Shown here: in pieces, positions 21,258 through 33,173 of the stretch | Layout: every line of letters begins with the position of its first letter | Numbering within the stretch: position 1 is the first letter of the stretch | Source: Heterocephalus glaber | Taxonomy: Eukaryota > Chordata > Mammalia > Rodentia > Bathyergidae | Assembly: GCF_000247695.1 (NCBI RefSeq) | Contig: NW_004624751.1 | Coordinates: 25,441,566 to 25,505,565 of the forward strand | Direction of reading: 5' to 3' | Length of the DNA: 64,000 bases | Translations under genes and position numbers: made by a program | Notes under the pieces: model-generated | Seen by the model: the letters and a program-made list of their open reading frames with translations, nothing else | The model's database searches: none | Told to the model about the DNA's origin: nothing

Positions 21258-21893
21258 CAGTAGTTTTATTTATCCATGGTCAACCATGTTCTAAAACATG
21301 GAAAATTCCAGAAACAAACAATTTACAAAATTTAAATTGTGTTCCATTGTGAATGGCATGACAAAGTTTCATGTAATCCTGTTCCTTCCAGCCTTATATA
21401 TGATATCCTGTTGTCCAGTGTATTCACACTGAATATACTACTTGCCTGTAATCACTCAGTAGCCTTATCTGTTAGCAAAGTGACTATCATGATATTGCAG
21501 TGCTTACATTCACATAACCCTTATTTTACTTAAAAATGGCACGAAAGTTCAGGAACAGTATGCTGGAAATTTGGATATGCCAAATAGAAGCTCCTAGTAA
21601 GTGAAAGGTGAAACTTCACAATTTAAAAAGGAAAGAAATAAAAGGGTATGCTGAGGTTGCTGAGATCTGAGATAAACCCCAAACTTCTGTTCATTAAATT
21701 GTAATGAAGGAAAAAGAAATTCGTCTTAGTTTTGTTGTCACATCTCAAACTTCAAGAGTTACTGCAAAAGTGCATAAGTGCTTAGTTAAGATTGGAAAAG
21801 GCATTAAATTGTAGCTTTGGTACTACTGGTGGTTTCAGGTATTTGCTGGGATTCTTGAAATGGATCCCTTGTGGATAAGGGCAAACTACTATT
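21258..21893 (+). repeat. Tigger-type (Tc1/mariner, pogo) deletion derivative
   Basis: Terminal inverted repeats survive: 'cagtagttttatttatccat' at the left and, at the right, 'ggataagggcaaactactat', which is its degraded reverse complement. Between them lie 'catggaaaattccagaaaca' and the start of a transposase frame at 21536 (ATG, 'atggcacgaaagttcagg'). Transposase-like text follows ('gctggaaatttggatatgcc', 'gaaggaaaaagaaattcgtc') up to about 21805. The sequence then jumps straight to the right end ('gtttcaggtatttgctggga'). The middle and C-terminal transposase, including the catalytic DDE region, is deleted, so the element is inactive. No clear TA duplication is left. Confidence 0.75.
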
Positions 21894-22334
21894 GAAGGAT
21901 ATGGACAGACAGAAAAACAAAGGTTAGTCTTCATAGACTTTATTTCACATGCCCTGCCGTTTTAAAATTTTCTTTGGAGCTGAAATTGGTCCTTGGAAGA
22001 CACTTTCAGAGAGAGGATATTGTTTTGTTTTCCAGGGCATAGTATCTGGTAGGTAAGCTGGTAGATAGGCTTTATTCTTTATTTTTCTTTACCTGTAACA
22101 TTTGTATAAAGAATTTCACATAGTAAATGCTACTTTGGAAAAGCTTTTCATTTTAATATGCATAAATGCCTTGTCATCTAGAATTTAAAGGCATGATACT
22201 TCACAGAGACAAAAGCACAGCAAAATAGTTATTTTATCAAGTAATCACATGCTGCTGGATTTGATTTAAGCCTGCTCTGCTGCCCTCATAACATTTTACA
22301 AATCACTGTCTGTTCTTCAATAGGCTTCACGCGA
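21894..22334. other. No recognised feature
   Basis: AT-rich sequence without a named repeat. Confidence 0.4.
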
Positions 22335-22615
22335 CGTGCTAGTGGAATCTATTTCTGTCGGTAAAGAGCTTCCTATCTCAGGAGTGACGGTAATGATTAT
22401 CTCTCCCTTTCACATGGGTGCCCACCAGCTGAAATGCCTAGGTGACTTCCTGCCCACTCCGATGATTAGAGTTTTGCAGTTCACATTGACTGGGGCAACA
22501 GGATCAAATTCCCTACCTCCATCTGGCAGCTCCCAGCTTCGGTCGCTGCACCTGCACCCAAGCACAAAACGTGGGCAGCAGCCTCCCCTTTACCTGCCTC
22601 TCTCTGAGAGTTAGA
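22335..22615 (+). other. CpG-enriched unique segment
   Basis: About ten CpG dinucleotides in 280 bases, in surroundings that nearly lack CpG. They are clustered in 'cacgcgacgtg', 'ctgtcggta', 'gtgacggtaa' and 'cttcggtcgctg'. It contains a 92-codon open frame on the + strand (22336-22614) and is preceded by 'ctgtctgttcttcaatag', which looks like a splice acceptor. No protein family recognised. It could be an exon of a non-coding transcript, a conserved element or a young repeat. Confidence 0.35.
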
Positions 22616-22984
22616 ATTTCTCACTGAAGGAATGTGAAGACAGCAGGGTCTTGCTTCATTTGAGGTGAACATTAATATTAAACAATGGATCTCCCTGGGA
22701 AAGGGATGCTGTTACTTGAATGTTAAGCTACTTCATTAAGACTATAACTGAACAAGAAATAAAAAAGAAATTAAACCTACAAGAAGGGCTGAAGGCAGAA
22801 AGTAGATTTTTTAAAACTTGCCAAAAATATAAGTTTGGAAGAATTAAGGAAAAGACTTATTTTTCTTAAAGATGTTTACTTTCCATTGCTTCATATAATG
22901 AAGTCTTTCAAAATATTTAGGTTAGAAAAATGTTTGTGATCTTACTTAGAACCTAGTATTTTTATATGGGGAATGCATTGCTGA
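22616..22984. other. No recognised feature
   Basis: AT-rich sequence without a named repeat. Confidence 0.4.
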
Positions 22985-23420
22985 TTTATATCAGGGGAGT
23001 TTTAGCAGATTATTTGTTGTGCCAATTTTTCATACTCTATTCACATCTTTTGCAATGCAGTTTTTGGCTCCTCCCATCCTTATATATGGACTGGCCTAGT
23101 AACATGCTTTGGTCAACAGAATTTGGTAGAAATGACTGTGCATCCAGCCAAATGTAGACCTTGAACATCTCCTCCCTTTTTTAGAACCCTGTCCAATTGT
23201 GTAATAAGTGAGATCCCAAAGTGTAAAAGCTTAGTGATCTCTGTAAGGCCATTTTAGACAACCTTATAGCCATTTGATCGCCAAACATTGACCCCTGGCT
23301 GAGCACAAATTTATAAATGAGCCCAGTTTACATGCTGATTCAAGCACAATAATAAGAAACGATTGCTTTAAAAGATTCTGAGGTTTAGGCAGTTTGGTAT
23401 GCAGTGATAGCTGATGCAGC
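22985..23420 (+). repeat. MLT1-type solo LTR
   Basis: 'gctcctcccatccttatata', 'atgctttggtcaacagaatt', 'tttataaatgagcccagttt' and the end 'gaaacgattgctttaaaaga ... gcagtgatagctgatgc' follow MLT1 order. Diverged. Confidence 0.55.
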
Positions 23421-23689
23421 AAATAAGAACGCATATTACTTATTTTTGTTTTTATATACCCATTTAAAAACTATATTTTAGAGCTGTGTACTGAGGAAAC
23501 AACAAGATACAATGAACTAAACTTCACTGGCCTACCTGAATCAATTGTATGCCAGGGAGTGGAGCTGAAGGTGCAATCTGAGGTCAGGTCCTTTAGAAAC
23601 TTCTCAATTGTGGCGATGTTACTGAATTTTTTTCTTCTTCAGAGAAACAGTGATCCTTTAAAATGTCCTTTGAATGTAATTTTTTCAAA

Positions 23690-24078
23690 TAATACAGTTT
23701 CTCCAAAAAATGGTATGTAGAGGCCTATGAAGCCTTTACCCAGTTTCCACCAATGTGAAATCTCATGTAAGTACATCAGGATATCAAAACAGGATATTGA
23801 AATTTACAGAATGCTATTAACTAAACTACAAACTTTGTCAGTTTATGCCAGTTTTTAGACTCACTGATGGTGTATATGTGTGGATACAGTTCTATGAAAT
23901 TTGGTACCATGTATAGGTCCATGTAGCCAATCAAGATATAGATCTATGCCCACTGCAATGAAAGGAATCTCTCTGGTCACTCCTTTATAGCATCCTTCAT
24001 CATTGTCCTTTGGCATTCATTAGATTTGTTCTCATTCTCTTTAGTTTTGGTATATTAAGAATGTTACAGAAATGGAAT
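23690..24078 (-). repeat. Old L1 3' region, antisense
   Basis: 'gatacagttctatgaaattt', 'gtataggtccatgtagccaa' and 'atcaagatatagatctatg' recall the antisense 3' end of old L1M families. Confidence 0.45.
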
Positions 24079-24083
24079 CTTAT

Positions 24084-24165
24084 GGGCTAGGGTCGTAGCT
24101 CAGTGGAAGCTAGCATGTATGAGGCCTTGGGTTCAATCTCAGTACCAGAATAAAAAGAGAGTGAG
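24084..24165 (+). mobile_element. ID-type SINE, sense
   Basis: 'gggctagggtcgtagctcag', then 'ggccttgggttcaatctcag' and 'taccagaataaaaa'. Shorter between the A and B boxes than the other copies and closer to the classic ID layout. No flanking repeat seen. Confidence 0.82.
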
Positions 24166-24504
24166 AAAGAAAAATTGTCACATTTAGAATGGTACAGATA
24201 ATGATCCTTTTTGGAATTACTTTGAAGAATTTTATGCAGTGGAGCAACACCACTGGTTTCCTTTTAGGAAGAGCATCTGATTGCACTAAAAGAAGACTGT
24301 TTTGTGGGAATTGGAAGACTTAAAAAGGGGGTCAGGTAAGATACCCTTTTGCTACTCTAAGTTAGAGGTAATGATGGCTTGAGACAGGGTGGAGGAAGTG
24401 TGGACAGAACACACTCTAAGAAACATATTCAAGAGATTTGCTCAAGAGAATATGTACCAACTGATGGAGAGTGAGAGGCAAGAAATGAGAGGATTAAAAA
24501 TTCT

Positions 24505-24637
24505 TTCATCATTCATTTATAGTATTTGTTCAGAAATATTTGAGTACTTGCTACAGTACTAGAGACTGGTCATACAGCAGTGAACAAGGCTGTGCCTTCT
24601 TGAGAATTTACATTTTAGTTTAGGAGAAAATTGTTAA
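24505..24637 (-). repeat. L2 LINE 3' end, antisense
   Basis: 'tcattcatttatagtatttg', 'tcatacagcagtgaacaagg' and 'gagaatttacattttagttt' are the inverted L2 3' end in order. Confidence 0.65.
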
Positions 24638-24656
24638 ACACACACACATACACACA
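24638..24656. repeat. Short (AC)n tract
   Basis: Interrupted AC repeat immediately beside the L2 fragment. Confidence 0.8.
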
Positions 24657-24954
24657 AGATATCAATTATAAAAAAAGAATTAAAGCTAGGTAATGAACAT
24701 AAAAACAAATTGATATTATTGTTATGAATTGTGATAGAAAATTCCAGAATAGATGGCTGAGAATGGATGGGGTAATGACTTGGGACATGATAATTCTCAG
24801 TATCTGCACAGGCTGCCCCAACAGCAATCATATAACCATCTCAGCTAATTTCTTAAGATTTTTTCAGATAGCAAATCAGATTTTGGATTTCTAGCTCTCA
24901 TTCCCTATGGAATACTCACTCAGAAGAATTAGAGGAATTAAAGAATAGTGGTAT

Positions 24955-25425
24955 GAATTGACATTTATTAAATGCTCTTAGTGTTCTGGTCACTGTTCTA
25001 AGCCTCTTATATACATTAGTGCAGGAGTCCCTCACCCCCAATCTGTGGGCTGTTAGGAACCAGGCAGCACAACAGGAGGTGAGCTGCAGGCAGAAGCCTC
25101 TTCTGTATTTCCAGCCACTCCCCATTGCCCTAACTACCACCTGAGCTCTGCCTCCTGTCAGCAGCATTAGATTCTCACAGGAGGTATAAACTTACCTTGA
25201 ACTGTGCGTGCAAGCTATCCAGGTTTCACGGTCCATTGAATCATCCCCCAAATCCCCAAAATGTCCCTTGGAAAAATTGTCTTCCACAAAACTGGTCCCT
25301 GGTCATCAAAATATTGGAGACCAATGTATCAGTGCATTTAAAGTCCACAGCAACCTACAAGATAAGGTGTAATTATTATTGCCATTTCCCAGATGAGGAA
25401 ACTGTTAAGTTATTAAAAGAATAAA
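24955..25425 (-). repeat. MIR SINE, antisense, split by a hAT element
   Basis: Left half 24955-25013 ('tattaaatgctcttagtgtt', 'ctaagcctcttatatacatt') and right half 25335-25425 ('acaagataaggtgtaattat', 'ccatttcccagatgaggaaa') join into one antisense MIR when the insert is removed. Confidence 0.75.
25014..25334 (+). mobile_element. MER1-like non-autonomous hAT element with 8-bp TSD
   Basis: Body 25022-25326: starts 'caggagtccctcacccccaa', continues 'ctgttaggaaccaggcagca' and 'aggaggtgagctgcaggcag', and ends 'cctggtcatcaaaatattgg', 'agaccaatg', with hAT-type ends. Flanks 'cattagtg' (25014-25021) and 'tatcagtg' (25327-25334) are an 8-bp duplication with two mismatches, as expected for an old hAT insertion. 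It sits inside a MIR. Confidence 0.82.
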
Positions 25426-25879
25426 TAGTACCCTGCGGCATCCTACTAGTGAAATGTGGAGCACTATATGCTCCAATCACTATTCTATTTTGTTTCTCCT
25501 TCCTTAACTTGTATGCCATTATTAATACTAGGTAAACACATATTTTACTCTTATTTTTATTATCCCTCTATTTCTTGTGGTTGTGGTTACCAACCTATCT
25601 AAAATGATTATACTTAATCCCTTCAGTGCTCCCTTTAATAAAAGAGTATCTACATATATCCTCTACAATATTTAATTTGCTATTAGACAGAATTCTGTTT
25701 TCTAAGGTGCTGCCAATCTGCCTTGGAATACTTTCACAGTATACAAGGGCAGGTAATAAGCTTTCCATTAGGCCAGGCTGGGTTGAAGTACCAACAATGT
25801 TTTAGGAGACACTTATCTGAGGTCCTCTCTTTATACTTGCATAGCTCTATGAGCTAGTGCCTCCTTAAATTTTACTGTT
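25426..25879. other. No recognised feature
   Basis: Nothing that I can name. Confidence 0.4.
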
Positions 25880-26112
25880 TAAGTGCCTAGCTTGCCTCTC
25901 CTTACTTCTAACCTTATTTTCTATCCTGTCTTTCTAGAGATTAAGCACTTTCCATGTGCTTTTATAGCATTTGAACTTACACTATAATAGCATTTTCTCT
26001 TCTGGTCTGCATAAACTATCTGACTAAGAGTAGGAACAAACTCACCTTTACAGTGTTCTCTCCGGCACTTGGCACACAAAGGATACTCAACAGCTATATT
26101 CCAAGTGAATTA
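25880..26112 (+). repeat. L2 LINE 3' end
   Basis: 'gagtaggaacaaactcacct', 'ctctccggcacttggcacac' and 'aaaggatactcaacagctat' follow the sense L2 3' end. The left limit is approximate. Confidence 0.5.
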
Positions 26113-28981
26113 AGAGGAGTTCATTCAGAAACGCACTATTGGAATTTGTGTTATATTAAAAAGTTGAGGCTATTTCTCTTCTTTTGAGGAGCCCAAATCC
26201 CAAAAAGAGAAATGTGTAAATCAACTAGCCACACAACGCTGAGCTAAGTTTGGTGGTAGAAGCACAGGCAAAGGCTTTGTGAAGTCAGAAGAAAGAGGAA
26301 GAACAATCACCTAGGTGATTCAGAGTGTGGATCTACATTTTGAGTCTACCCTGAGTGTACCATCAACTTCTTCCCAGTATTCAAGTCTGCAGGGCATCTG
26401 GCTGATTCTTACAATGCAATCAAGGAATGCAAGAGTCATTTCTAGGCATGAATTTGTTTTCTAACAAATTGAATTTAGCATTCTATCAGAACACCCAAAT
26501 GAAGTATTTTCCGGATGGCTAAAATTCTGAATTTCGGGCTCAAGAGAGAAATAGTCAGGGACAAGACTGTAATTTTGGAAGCCATAGCATAAACGTAATA
26601 TTCAAAGCTTTGGGAAAAAGTGAGATCATCTATGTAAAGACTAGAGTAAGGAGAGAAAGACCAAAGGGAAACAGAAACATGTAGTGCTCATTTATAATCA
26701 TCATGCTCCCAGAGTAATACCTGGTTGTTCTGAGCAGGAATAGCTTATCTACAGAAAGGCCAAAGCTCCCTTTCATCAACTTGTCACATGGCATGACAGG
26801 TGACATCTTCAATGGGAACAGATATTGGGGAATGAGATAAAACCAGGTGGCTAAATTCAGAGCCTATTGCTGTCAGGGGGCACATAGCCCTTTAAAAAAA
26901 TGAATACAAAATATTTTCTTATTTTTCAGAAACTACTACTGTAACCAAATATCTGTTCTTAGGAGACAATGGTTTTATTACTGAAATTATTTATAAAATT
27001 CAATTCAAACCAGACTAATGTTTCTTGCATTTTAATTGCCTCTCTCTCAAAACCTTGCAATAGCAAACTGTTGTTTTTTATGAGGTTTTTCCAGAGTACT
27101 AAATCTTGACTTAATCAATACTATATATGTTAACTATCTTCAGACTGCCTGTAGTAAGTTTGAATTATTAGATTCCTCTGAGATCTAGACCATTTTTCTT
27201 TCAGCTATCACTTACCATTTATCTATCCATCTATAGACATAGATGTTTTACAGGAATATTTCTAGGTACATAAATAAATTATATGGCCGGTGGCAAAGAT
27301 TGGTTGTTATAGCAAGGCTCCAGTGTATTATATTTAATAACTCAAACTGTGATAAAAGAGAGACAGATTGAAAGCGAGAGAGAAAAGGAGAAGTTTTGTG
27401 CTCTTCTCTGTTCTCACCAGCACCTTCCAGAAAATTTCAGAAAAGAGCCTGTGATGGGATGATGTTGCTGTCGTGCCTTCACACCATGGGAAGAGCATCT
27501 TGGGAAAGTACTGGCTCACTGCAGATATAAAATATTATTAATTAAACATACCAATACAACAGTTCCCAGAAACCATGGGAAACACTCTTCATGAAATAGA
27601 TTCCTGGATGGGCCAGAGAGAGCACTATGACCTCATGACCTCAGAGATCCCTGGGACAACTCTGTGAAACACTACTGGAAACAAATTCCTTTCAAATTTA
27701 CAACAGTTATCATATTCAGTCTCGTTTAATTAATTTGTGGTTGAAAATATTACTGTCTTACAGATCTGTCTGGACTTTTCCTCCTTCTGAGGTTGAAGAA
27801 ACAGGCTCTGAGTTTGTGACGTGCTGGCCATTTCTCATCAGCTAGCTTTTGTCTTCTTTATTGTCCCACCTGCTTTGATGTAGAATACAGGGAAGACAGT
27901 GGGCAGTGTGAGAAACTGACATCAAAGAACAAATTCTTCCTGGAAGTACATCCATCTCATCTGCCTAGCAGCCCTGTGCGGACAGTGGAAGAGCCCACAG
28001 GACTCATATGCCATGGTTTAACCAAGAGTTAACATGTTTTACCACCCTAGGGCCATTTGTCATAACTTCTGTAGATGAATGAAATATAAACAATGCACAA
28101 GTTCTTTTCAAATGAGATACGGGAAGCAAAAAGATACTGTGATTGTGTAGAAAAGAGTAAAGTAGGACTTAGTAAAGTAGGACTCATTGCAGAGTGATCG
28201 GAAAGAAGATTTTATGTTTCACCTCCTCTGAGTTACCTGGACTGTCTTTCCCTTTGAAATAAACATTGATGTCTCTCTTTCTTTATAGCTTTATATTACC
28301 CAAAAATTCAAAATAGAGGATAGTTTAAAAGCCTTCAAACACTCACAGATCAGTTTCAATATTATATGTTCATGACCATTTCTGTTTCATGCACATGCAC
28401 CTCCAACCTTGGATTACTGTTAAGCAAATCTCTGACATTACTTATGTTTTCAGTGACTACAAGAGTGAAACCTTTCAATAGAAGCAGTGTCTTTCTTCAA
28501 AGTGACTAGTGGTCCAAGAGCACCAGATTCTTCCCCTCCACTGAGGGCCTGTTCTGCCATATCAGTCACTGGCAGTGAGTCTGTTAGTGGCCATGAGACT
28601 CACACTTGTGACATTGTTTCTCTTCTTTGGCATTTGGAAAGAAAAACTGGAGTCATGTCTCTCCAAGTCAAAGTAATGTCTGAACATTAATCATTCAAGA
28701 AGTCAGAACTTGTAACTCTGCCTTCAGGATACTTTTGTCTGCTTCTCTGTGCTCTCCTTCTGCCTCTGGTGGAATTCTATGGTATAAGAGCATTTGTTTC
28801 CACAATTTAAAGCAATATCCTCCGAATGAATTCAATAGAGCCTTAGAAGGTTCCTAGATAGGCTTTTGTCAGCCTACAGACTTCTTGAAATTATGTACAC
28901 AATTTTGTGTGAATATGTGATGCATAATTTTAGAGGATCCATAGGCTTTTGTCAGCTTTTCAAAGAGACCTGTGGCTCCCC
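26113..28981. other. No recognised feature
   Basis: Nearly 2.9 kb with no gene or repeat that I can name. A short direct repeat lies at 28157-28186, where 'agtaaagtaggact' occurs twice in a row one base apart. Open frames here are under 70 codons. Confidence 0.4.
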
Positions 28982-29109
28982 AGAGTATTAATTTTTTTTT
29001 TATTTAAAAAAAATTTTTTTTGGCACCAGGGATAGAACTCGGGACCTTGAGCTTGTGAGGCAGGCAGCAGAACCACTGAGCTAAATCCCTGGCCCCTAGA
29101 GTATTAATT
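28982..29109 (-). mobile_element. ID-type SINE with 12-bp TSD
   Basis: Body 28994-29097, antisense: long T/A tail, 'ggcaccagggatagaactcg', 'ccactgagctaaatccctgg'. Perfect 12-bp repeats 'agagtattaatt' at 28982-28993 and 29098-29109. Confidence 0.95.
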
Positions 29110-29784
29110 GTCACACTAATCTTTTCACTGGGGCATAGAGAACCACATCTGCTGCCACAGTGGATCACAGTGAACCATGAATGTGCCCATGAATGTGAGT
29201 ATCATCCAAGGATAGGAGTAAGAAACCAATGTCCTTAGAAGGTATAGAATTTTGGTTTCTAACTCAAAGATGCTTTATAGTTATCAAGAAGGGAAGGCAT
29301 TGCAGCCAGCACTTGAGGAAGTACTAGCTAAACTGTCAAGTTGACATTCAATCTCATGGGACACAAGTCTCTAACAGGGAACTCAATGTCATGGTGAAGT
29401 AGTTATTGCTTCCAAGAACATGGTGCTCACTGGACCCTCAAATAAAGTTCTTCTATTTACCTATAAGAGGTACATATGACGATATGAGAGAGACACTTTA
29501 AGGTGGAGGTGGATGCTGAGATATTTAAGGTGAATTCAATCCAAATAGCTTATTAAATGGTGTAGATTATAAAACTCACCACAACCTTTCACTATTCACC
29601 TGTCCATAACCTTTATAACATGACCTTGCCGCTTCTCTAGTCAAAGGTAGAGAGCCTATTGTCCTCTTGAATCTGGACTGACACTGTGCCTTGTTTTGAC
29701 CAATATATACCATGGAAATGATATGTTTTCATCTCAACTCTAATCCCAAAGAGGCACTTTCATTCTCTCTTAGGACCCTGGATT
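29110..29784. other. No recognised feature
   Basis: Nothing that I can name. Confidence 0.4.
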
Positions 29785-30108
29785 AGTCAGATTTCCTGTT
29801 GTTGGGTACACAGTGCCCAGCACTCACAAATTAAAGGAGGAAAGGTTTAATTGGATCACATTTTCAGGCTGTGTCTGGTTGGCTCCAAGGCAGAAACATC
29901 ATCTAGGAAGGATGTGGAGGGCAAAGGTGCTTAGTTCATGGTGGCTGGGAAGCAGATCAAGAGAACAGTGCCAGAGAAGACCAGGCGAGGGACCAGATAC
30001 AGTACCCAATGCCATAGCTCTGTGACCCACTCAGACACACACAGGAGCATGCATTACTAATCTGCTAGGCATTTCCTAATCCAATGAAGTTGACATATCA
30101 GGAGTAAT
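29785..30108 (-). repeat. MaLR-type solo LTR, antisense
   Basis: Read on the minus strand it has 'cttcccagccaccatgaact', 'aagcacctttgccctcc', 'ccttggagccaaccagacac' and 'ccaattaaacctttcctcct', the same signature as 18150-18575. No retroviral coding sequence adjoins. Confidence 0.62.
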
Positions 30109-30229
30109 GGTCACAGCCCCCTTCCTCCATTCCGTTCACTCTGTGAACATTTTGGTGCTCTGTGACAGACACTGTGCTTTCAGGGCTGTGTCGCTGTTGT
30201 CCTAGCTGAGGTTCCTCAGATGAGAAGGA

Positions 30230-30430
30230 ACTGGCTAACTAAGCAATGCTTCCTACGCCTCCTCTCGCCAACCCAGCTGAATGCAGGTGTTGAGAGAGCT
30301 TAGCCGAAGCCTATACAACCATCCAGCTGCTCTCAGCCTGCATTTCTGCATTACCTAGAGAAACATGAGTTACATCAAATTTATTGTTGTTAGTTGACAT
30401 AAAATAAGTACATGTTTACAGGGTAAGGTT
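30230..30430 (+). repeat. Possible MLT1-type LTR end
   Basis: 'caacccagctgaatgcaggt' and 'tcaaatttattgttgttagt' resemble an MLT1 3' region. Weak. Confidence 0.33.
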
Positions 30431-32459
30431 GTTGTTTAAAACTACAGCATTTTGACAGTGAGGAGAAGCTCATTGCAAAGCTAAAATTTGCATTAGGATT
30501 CACTTCTTTTCAAAATAGAATTACAGTCTTATATTCAGAAGAGATTTTAGTTCCTCTGAATTTCTGACATTTTACACCAATTTCCACTTGTTTCTGTTTG
30601 TATATATTTGTGTATTCAAGTGCATAGTTACCTTTTCCCTGTTATTATTCTTTCCTTATTTTGAAAAAGTTTTAGCGCAACATATCCACCTCTCTAATTT
30701 TGTTTTCCCCGTCTCTGCACTAGGAAATTTTATCTGGCATAAGATGAGAAAATTTTAGATAGGTAGCTATTCTTCCAAATGTATTGTTGGGCTCAGAAAA
30801 TCAGCTTTAAAAAACTGAAGCATTTTATTTATTAGTAAATTTGATAATTTATTTTGCTAAACCTTCTTCTCCCTGAAACATAATTGTCAAATTATTTTAT
30901 TTGTAGAAGAGCAATAATTGAAACTAAACATTTTAATATAGCAAAATGTCATCTTAGTATCTATTTATGATTAACATTAAGACATCGGTTATAATAAAAG
31001 GGTGATAGTAGCACAAATGCCTTAAGGTCATTCCTTATTCTAGTGATAGTACTTCCTCTTTTGCCAAGGGATTGAGGCCATGGCTTTTGTTTCACAACAA
31101 AAAGTATTTGAGGTGCCACAATAAACTCAAGACTACTGAATTAGGACAAACCTCAATCACAGTTTGTTGGCTGTTTGAATAAATTTCCTTTCATATGTTG
31201 ACATAGTCACTTTTTTCGTCTACATAAAAGACAGAGAAAAAGGGAAGGAAGGAAAGGAAAATAGAAAACTTGTCTGCGTCTTACTTTTCACAGTGGTTAA
31301 ATAGTTGAGAAGTCACCTAAAATTGCCTTCCCTTGCCCACAGAGGCTAAAATGCCTCTCTGAATATAGCAAGATGAAGAGTGACTTATGAATATTAGTCC
31401 TACAGCCTGAAAGAATCAGGCACATACACGATGGAGAAAAATGGAAACAGAAAAAATGAAGTTAAAATGGCAGTAGTGACAATAGCATAGTGTGTGTGTA
31501 TGTGTGTGCCTGTAGAGCAAGGAGCGTCTCAGCAAGTGGTAGACACAATTATCCCCTTTTTGTGCCTGTTCTCAGATAAATGAGGTCAATGACTCTGCAG
31601 GTCTCACTTAGATATTTTTCAGGATTTTGTTTTGTTTATTTTTAGCTAGACCTCAGTTTGACTCAATGTTTAATTTCCTATGGAGAAAGCAAAAAGTATT
31701 ACGTTGTATTTTCATATTTCATTTGGGTCCTCTAGAAAGGAGACACTGAGATGAAATTAAAGTACACAGGGGACAACTGTGAAAGATAAGAACAGAAGGA
31801 AGAAAGATTTGGAGGAAGAGCCTCATGCCATGATGCAGATCAGAAAAGTCTCAGCTCTGGAGTATGAGTTCCCAGTAGAGGACTCCTATGTAGGTAGGAA
31901 TAGCCAAGCCCTAGAGCCCTGCTCTGCTGAGCTAAATGGGGCTTCCTAAAAAGATCATGTCTTTGAGTTGAAAACAGATCCTGATATGGTACCCTTTGCA
32001 GCTTGAAGGGCACGTTTTCCCTGAGCAGAGATCTGAGGGAGGTACCTCAATCTGCTTTATTTACACAAATGATGAATTCTTAGCCTTTTCTACAAGGCCT
32101 GAGATAACCCGATAAGTTAAGTAACAAATAAATTAATTGCTTTGAACAAGGCTAATTCAAAGTGTCAAAAAAGGAGTTTCTCTATCTCTGATAGGCTGAG
32201 AAGAGGGACATTTAAAAAAATACAACATGGGATAGTGGAAGTAGGATAGTATTAGATGAGAGTTGCATATTGTGACCCCTTCAGGTTCATAGTACTTTTT
32301 TAGAAAAAACCCTCAGGAACCTCAGTAGGAAATGGAAATATTGATATGAAAATTCCAATTTTTGAAGTGAAACTTCAGAGTCTAATTGAGGAGACTTAAA
32401 AATCAGAGTATTAGATACGATCATCATCACATAACCTTACTGTTCTTGTCAACATAATC
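30431..32459. other. No recognised feature
   Basis: AT-rich. A purine run 'gggaaggaaggaaaggaaaa' lies near 31243, and 31735-32090 has the texture of an old repeat that I cannot name. Confidence 0.4.
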
Positions 32460-32600
32460 AGTGTTAATATCACAATCACCACCATTATCAAGTGCTTGCT
32501 GTGTGCTTTGGTTCCTACAAAGCCCTTAAAATGTATTATCTTATTCATAGAAATCCAACCAGGCAGCTCAAAACCATTTATAGAACAAAAGAGTAAGAGA
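32460..32600 (-). repeat. Possible MIR, antisense
   Basis: 'caagtgcttgctgtgtgctt' and 'aaaatgtattatcttattca' follow antisense MIR order; partial. Confidence 0.45.
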
Positions 32601-33065
32601 AAAAAAGAGAAATTGGACTGAGGGGAGGGATGACTATTCCATGTAGAAGGATTGAAAGTGGGAAAGCATGAGAAGTTCAGGACCTTTTAGGAGACTGTCA
32701 GAATTGTATCTACCTGAGCATAAATTCCATGTTGAGAAGCAGTGTAAAGTAAATAAAAAGAGGCAAAAATCAGAGAATGAGGTAGATCTTGCAGAACTTT
32801 GTGATCAAAGCCATTTACCTTTTGTGTTAAAAAAATGATGAAGAGGCACTAGAGAAATTGTCTGTGCCTCCTGCCTTTTTCCTAGGTAAAATTTTATCTT
32901 TTCCCAGTTCTCAGGATTTTCATGGTTTTGTATGAGGGTGTGTTCACATTAAGAGCATTAGACAATGGTGACATACAGTAAGTATATCAATCCTATGTAG
33001 CACGGCCACTTGTGCATTGGCAACACTGAGTTTGTAAGAAAAGCAGAACTCTATGCTAGGCCAGG
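32601..33065. other. No recognised feature
   Basis: Nothing that I can name. Confidence 0.4.
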
Positions 33066-33173
33066 TGGACTGGATCTTTTTTTTGGTACCAGGGATGGAA
33101 CTCAGGACCTTACGCTTGCAAGGCAGGTGCCAGAACCACTGAGCTAAATCCCCAGCCCTGGACAGGATCTTTC
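33066..33173 (-). mobile_element. ID-type SINE with 14-bp TSD
   Basis: Body 33080-33159, antisense: T-tail, 'ggtaccagggatggaactca', 'ccactgagctaaatccccag'. Flanks 'tggactggatcttt' (33066-33079) and 'tggacaggatcttt' (33160-33173) differ at one base. Confidence 0.93.

Noticed and set aside
28157..28186. Short direct repeat as the start of a CRISPR-like or tandem array
   Set aside because: Only two units of 14 bases one base apart; CRISPR arrays do not occur in mammalian nuclear DNA.
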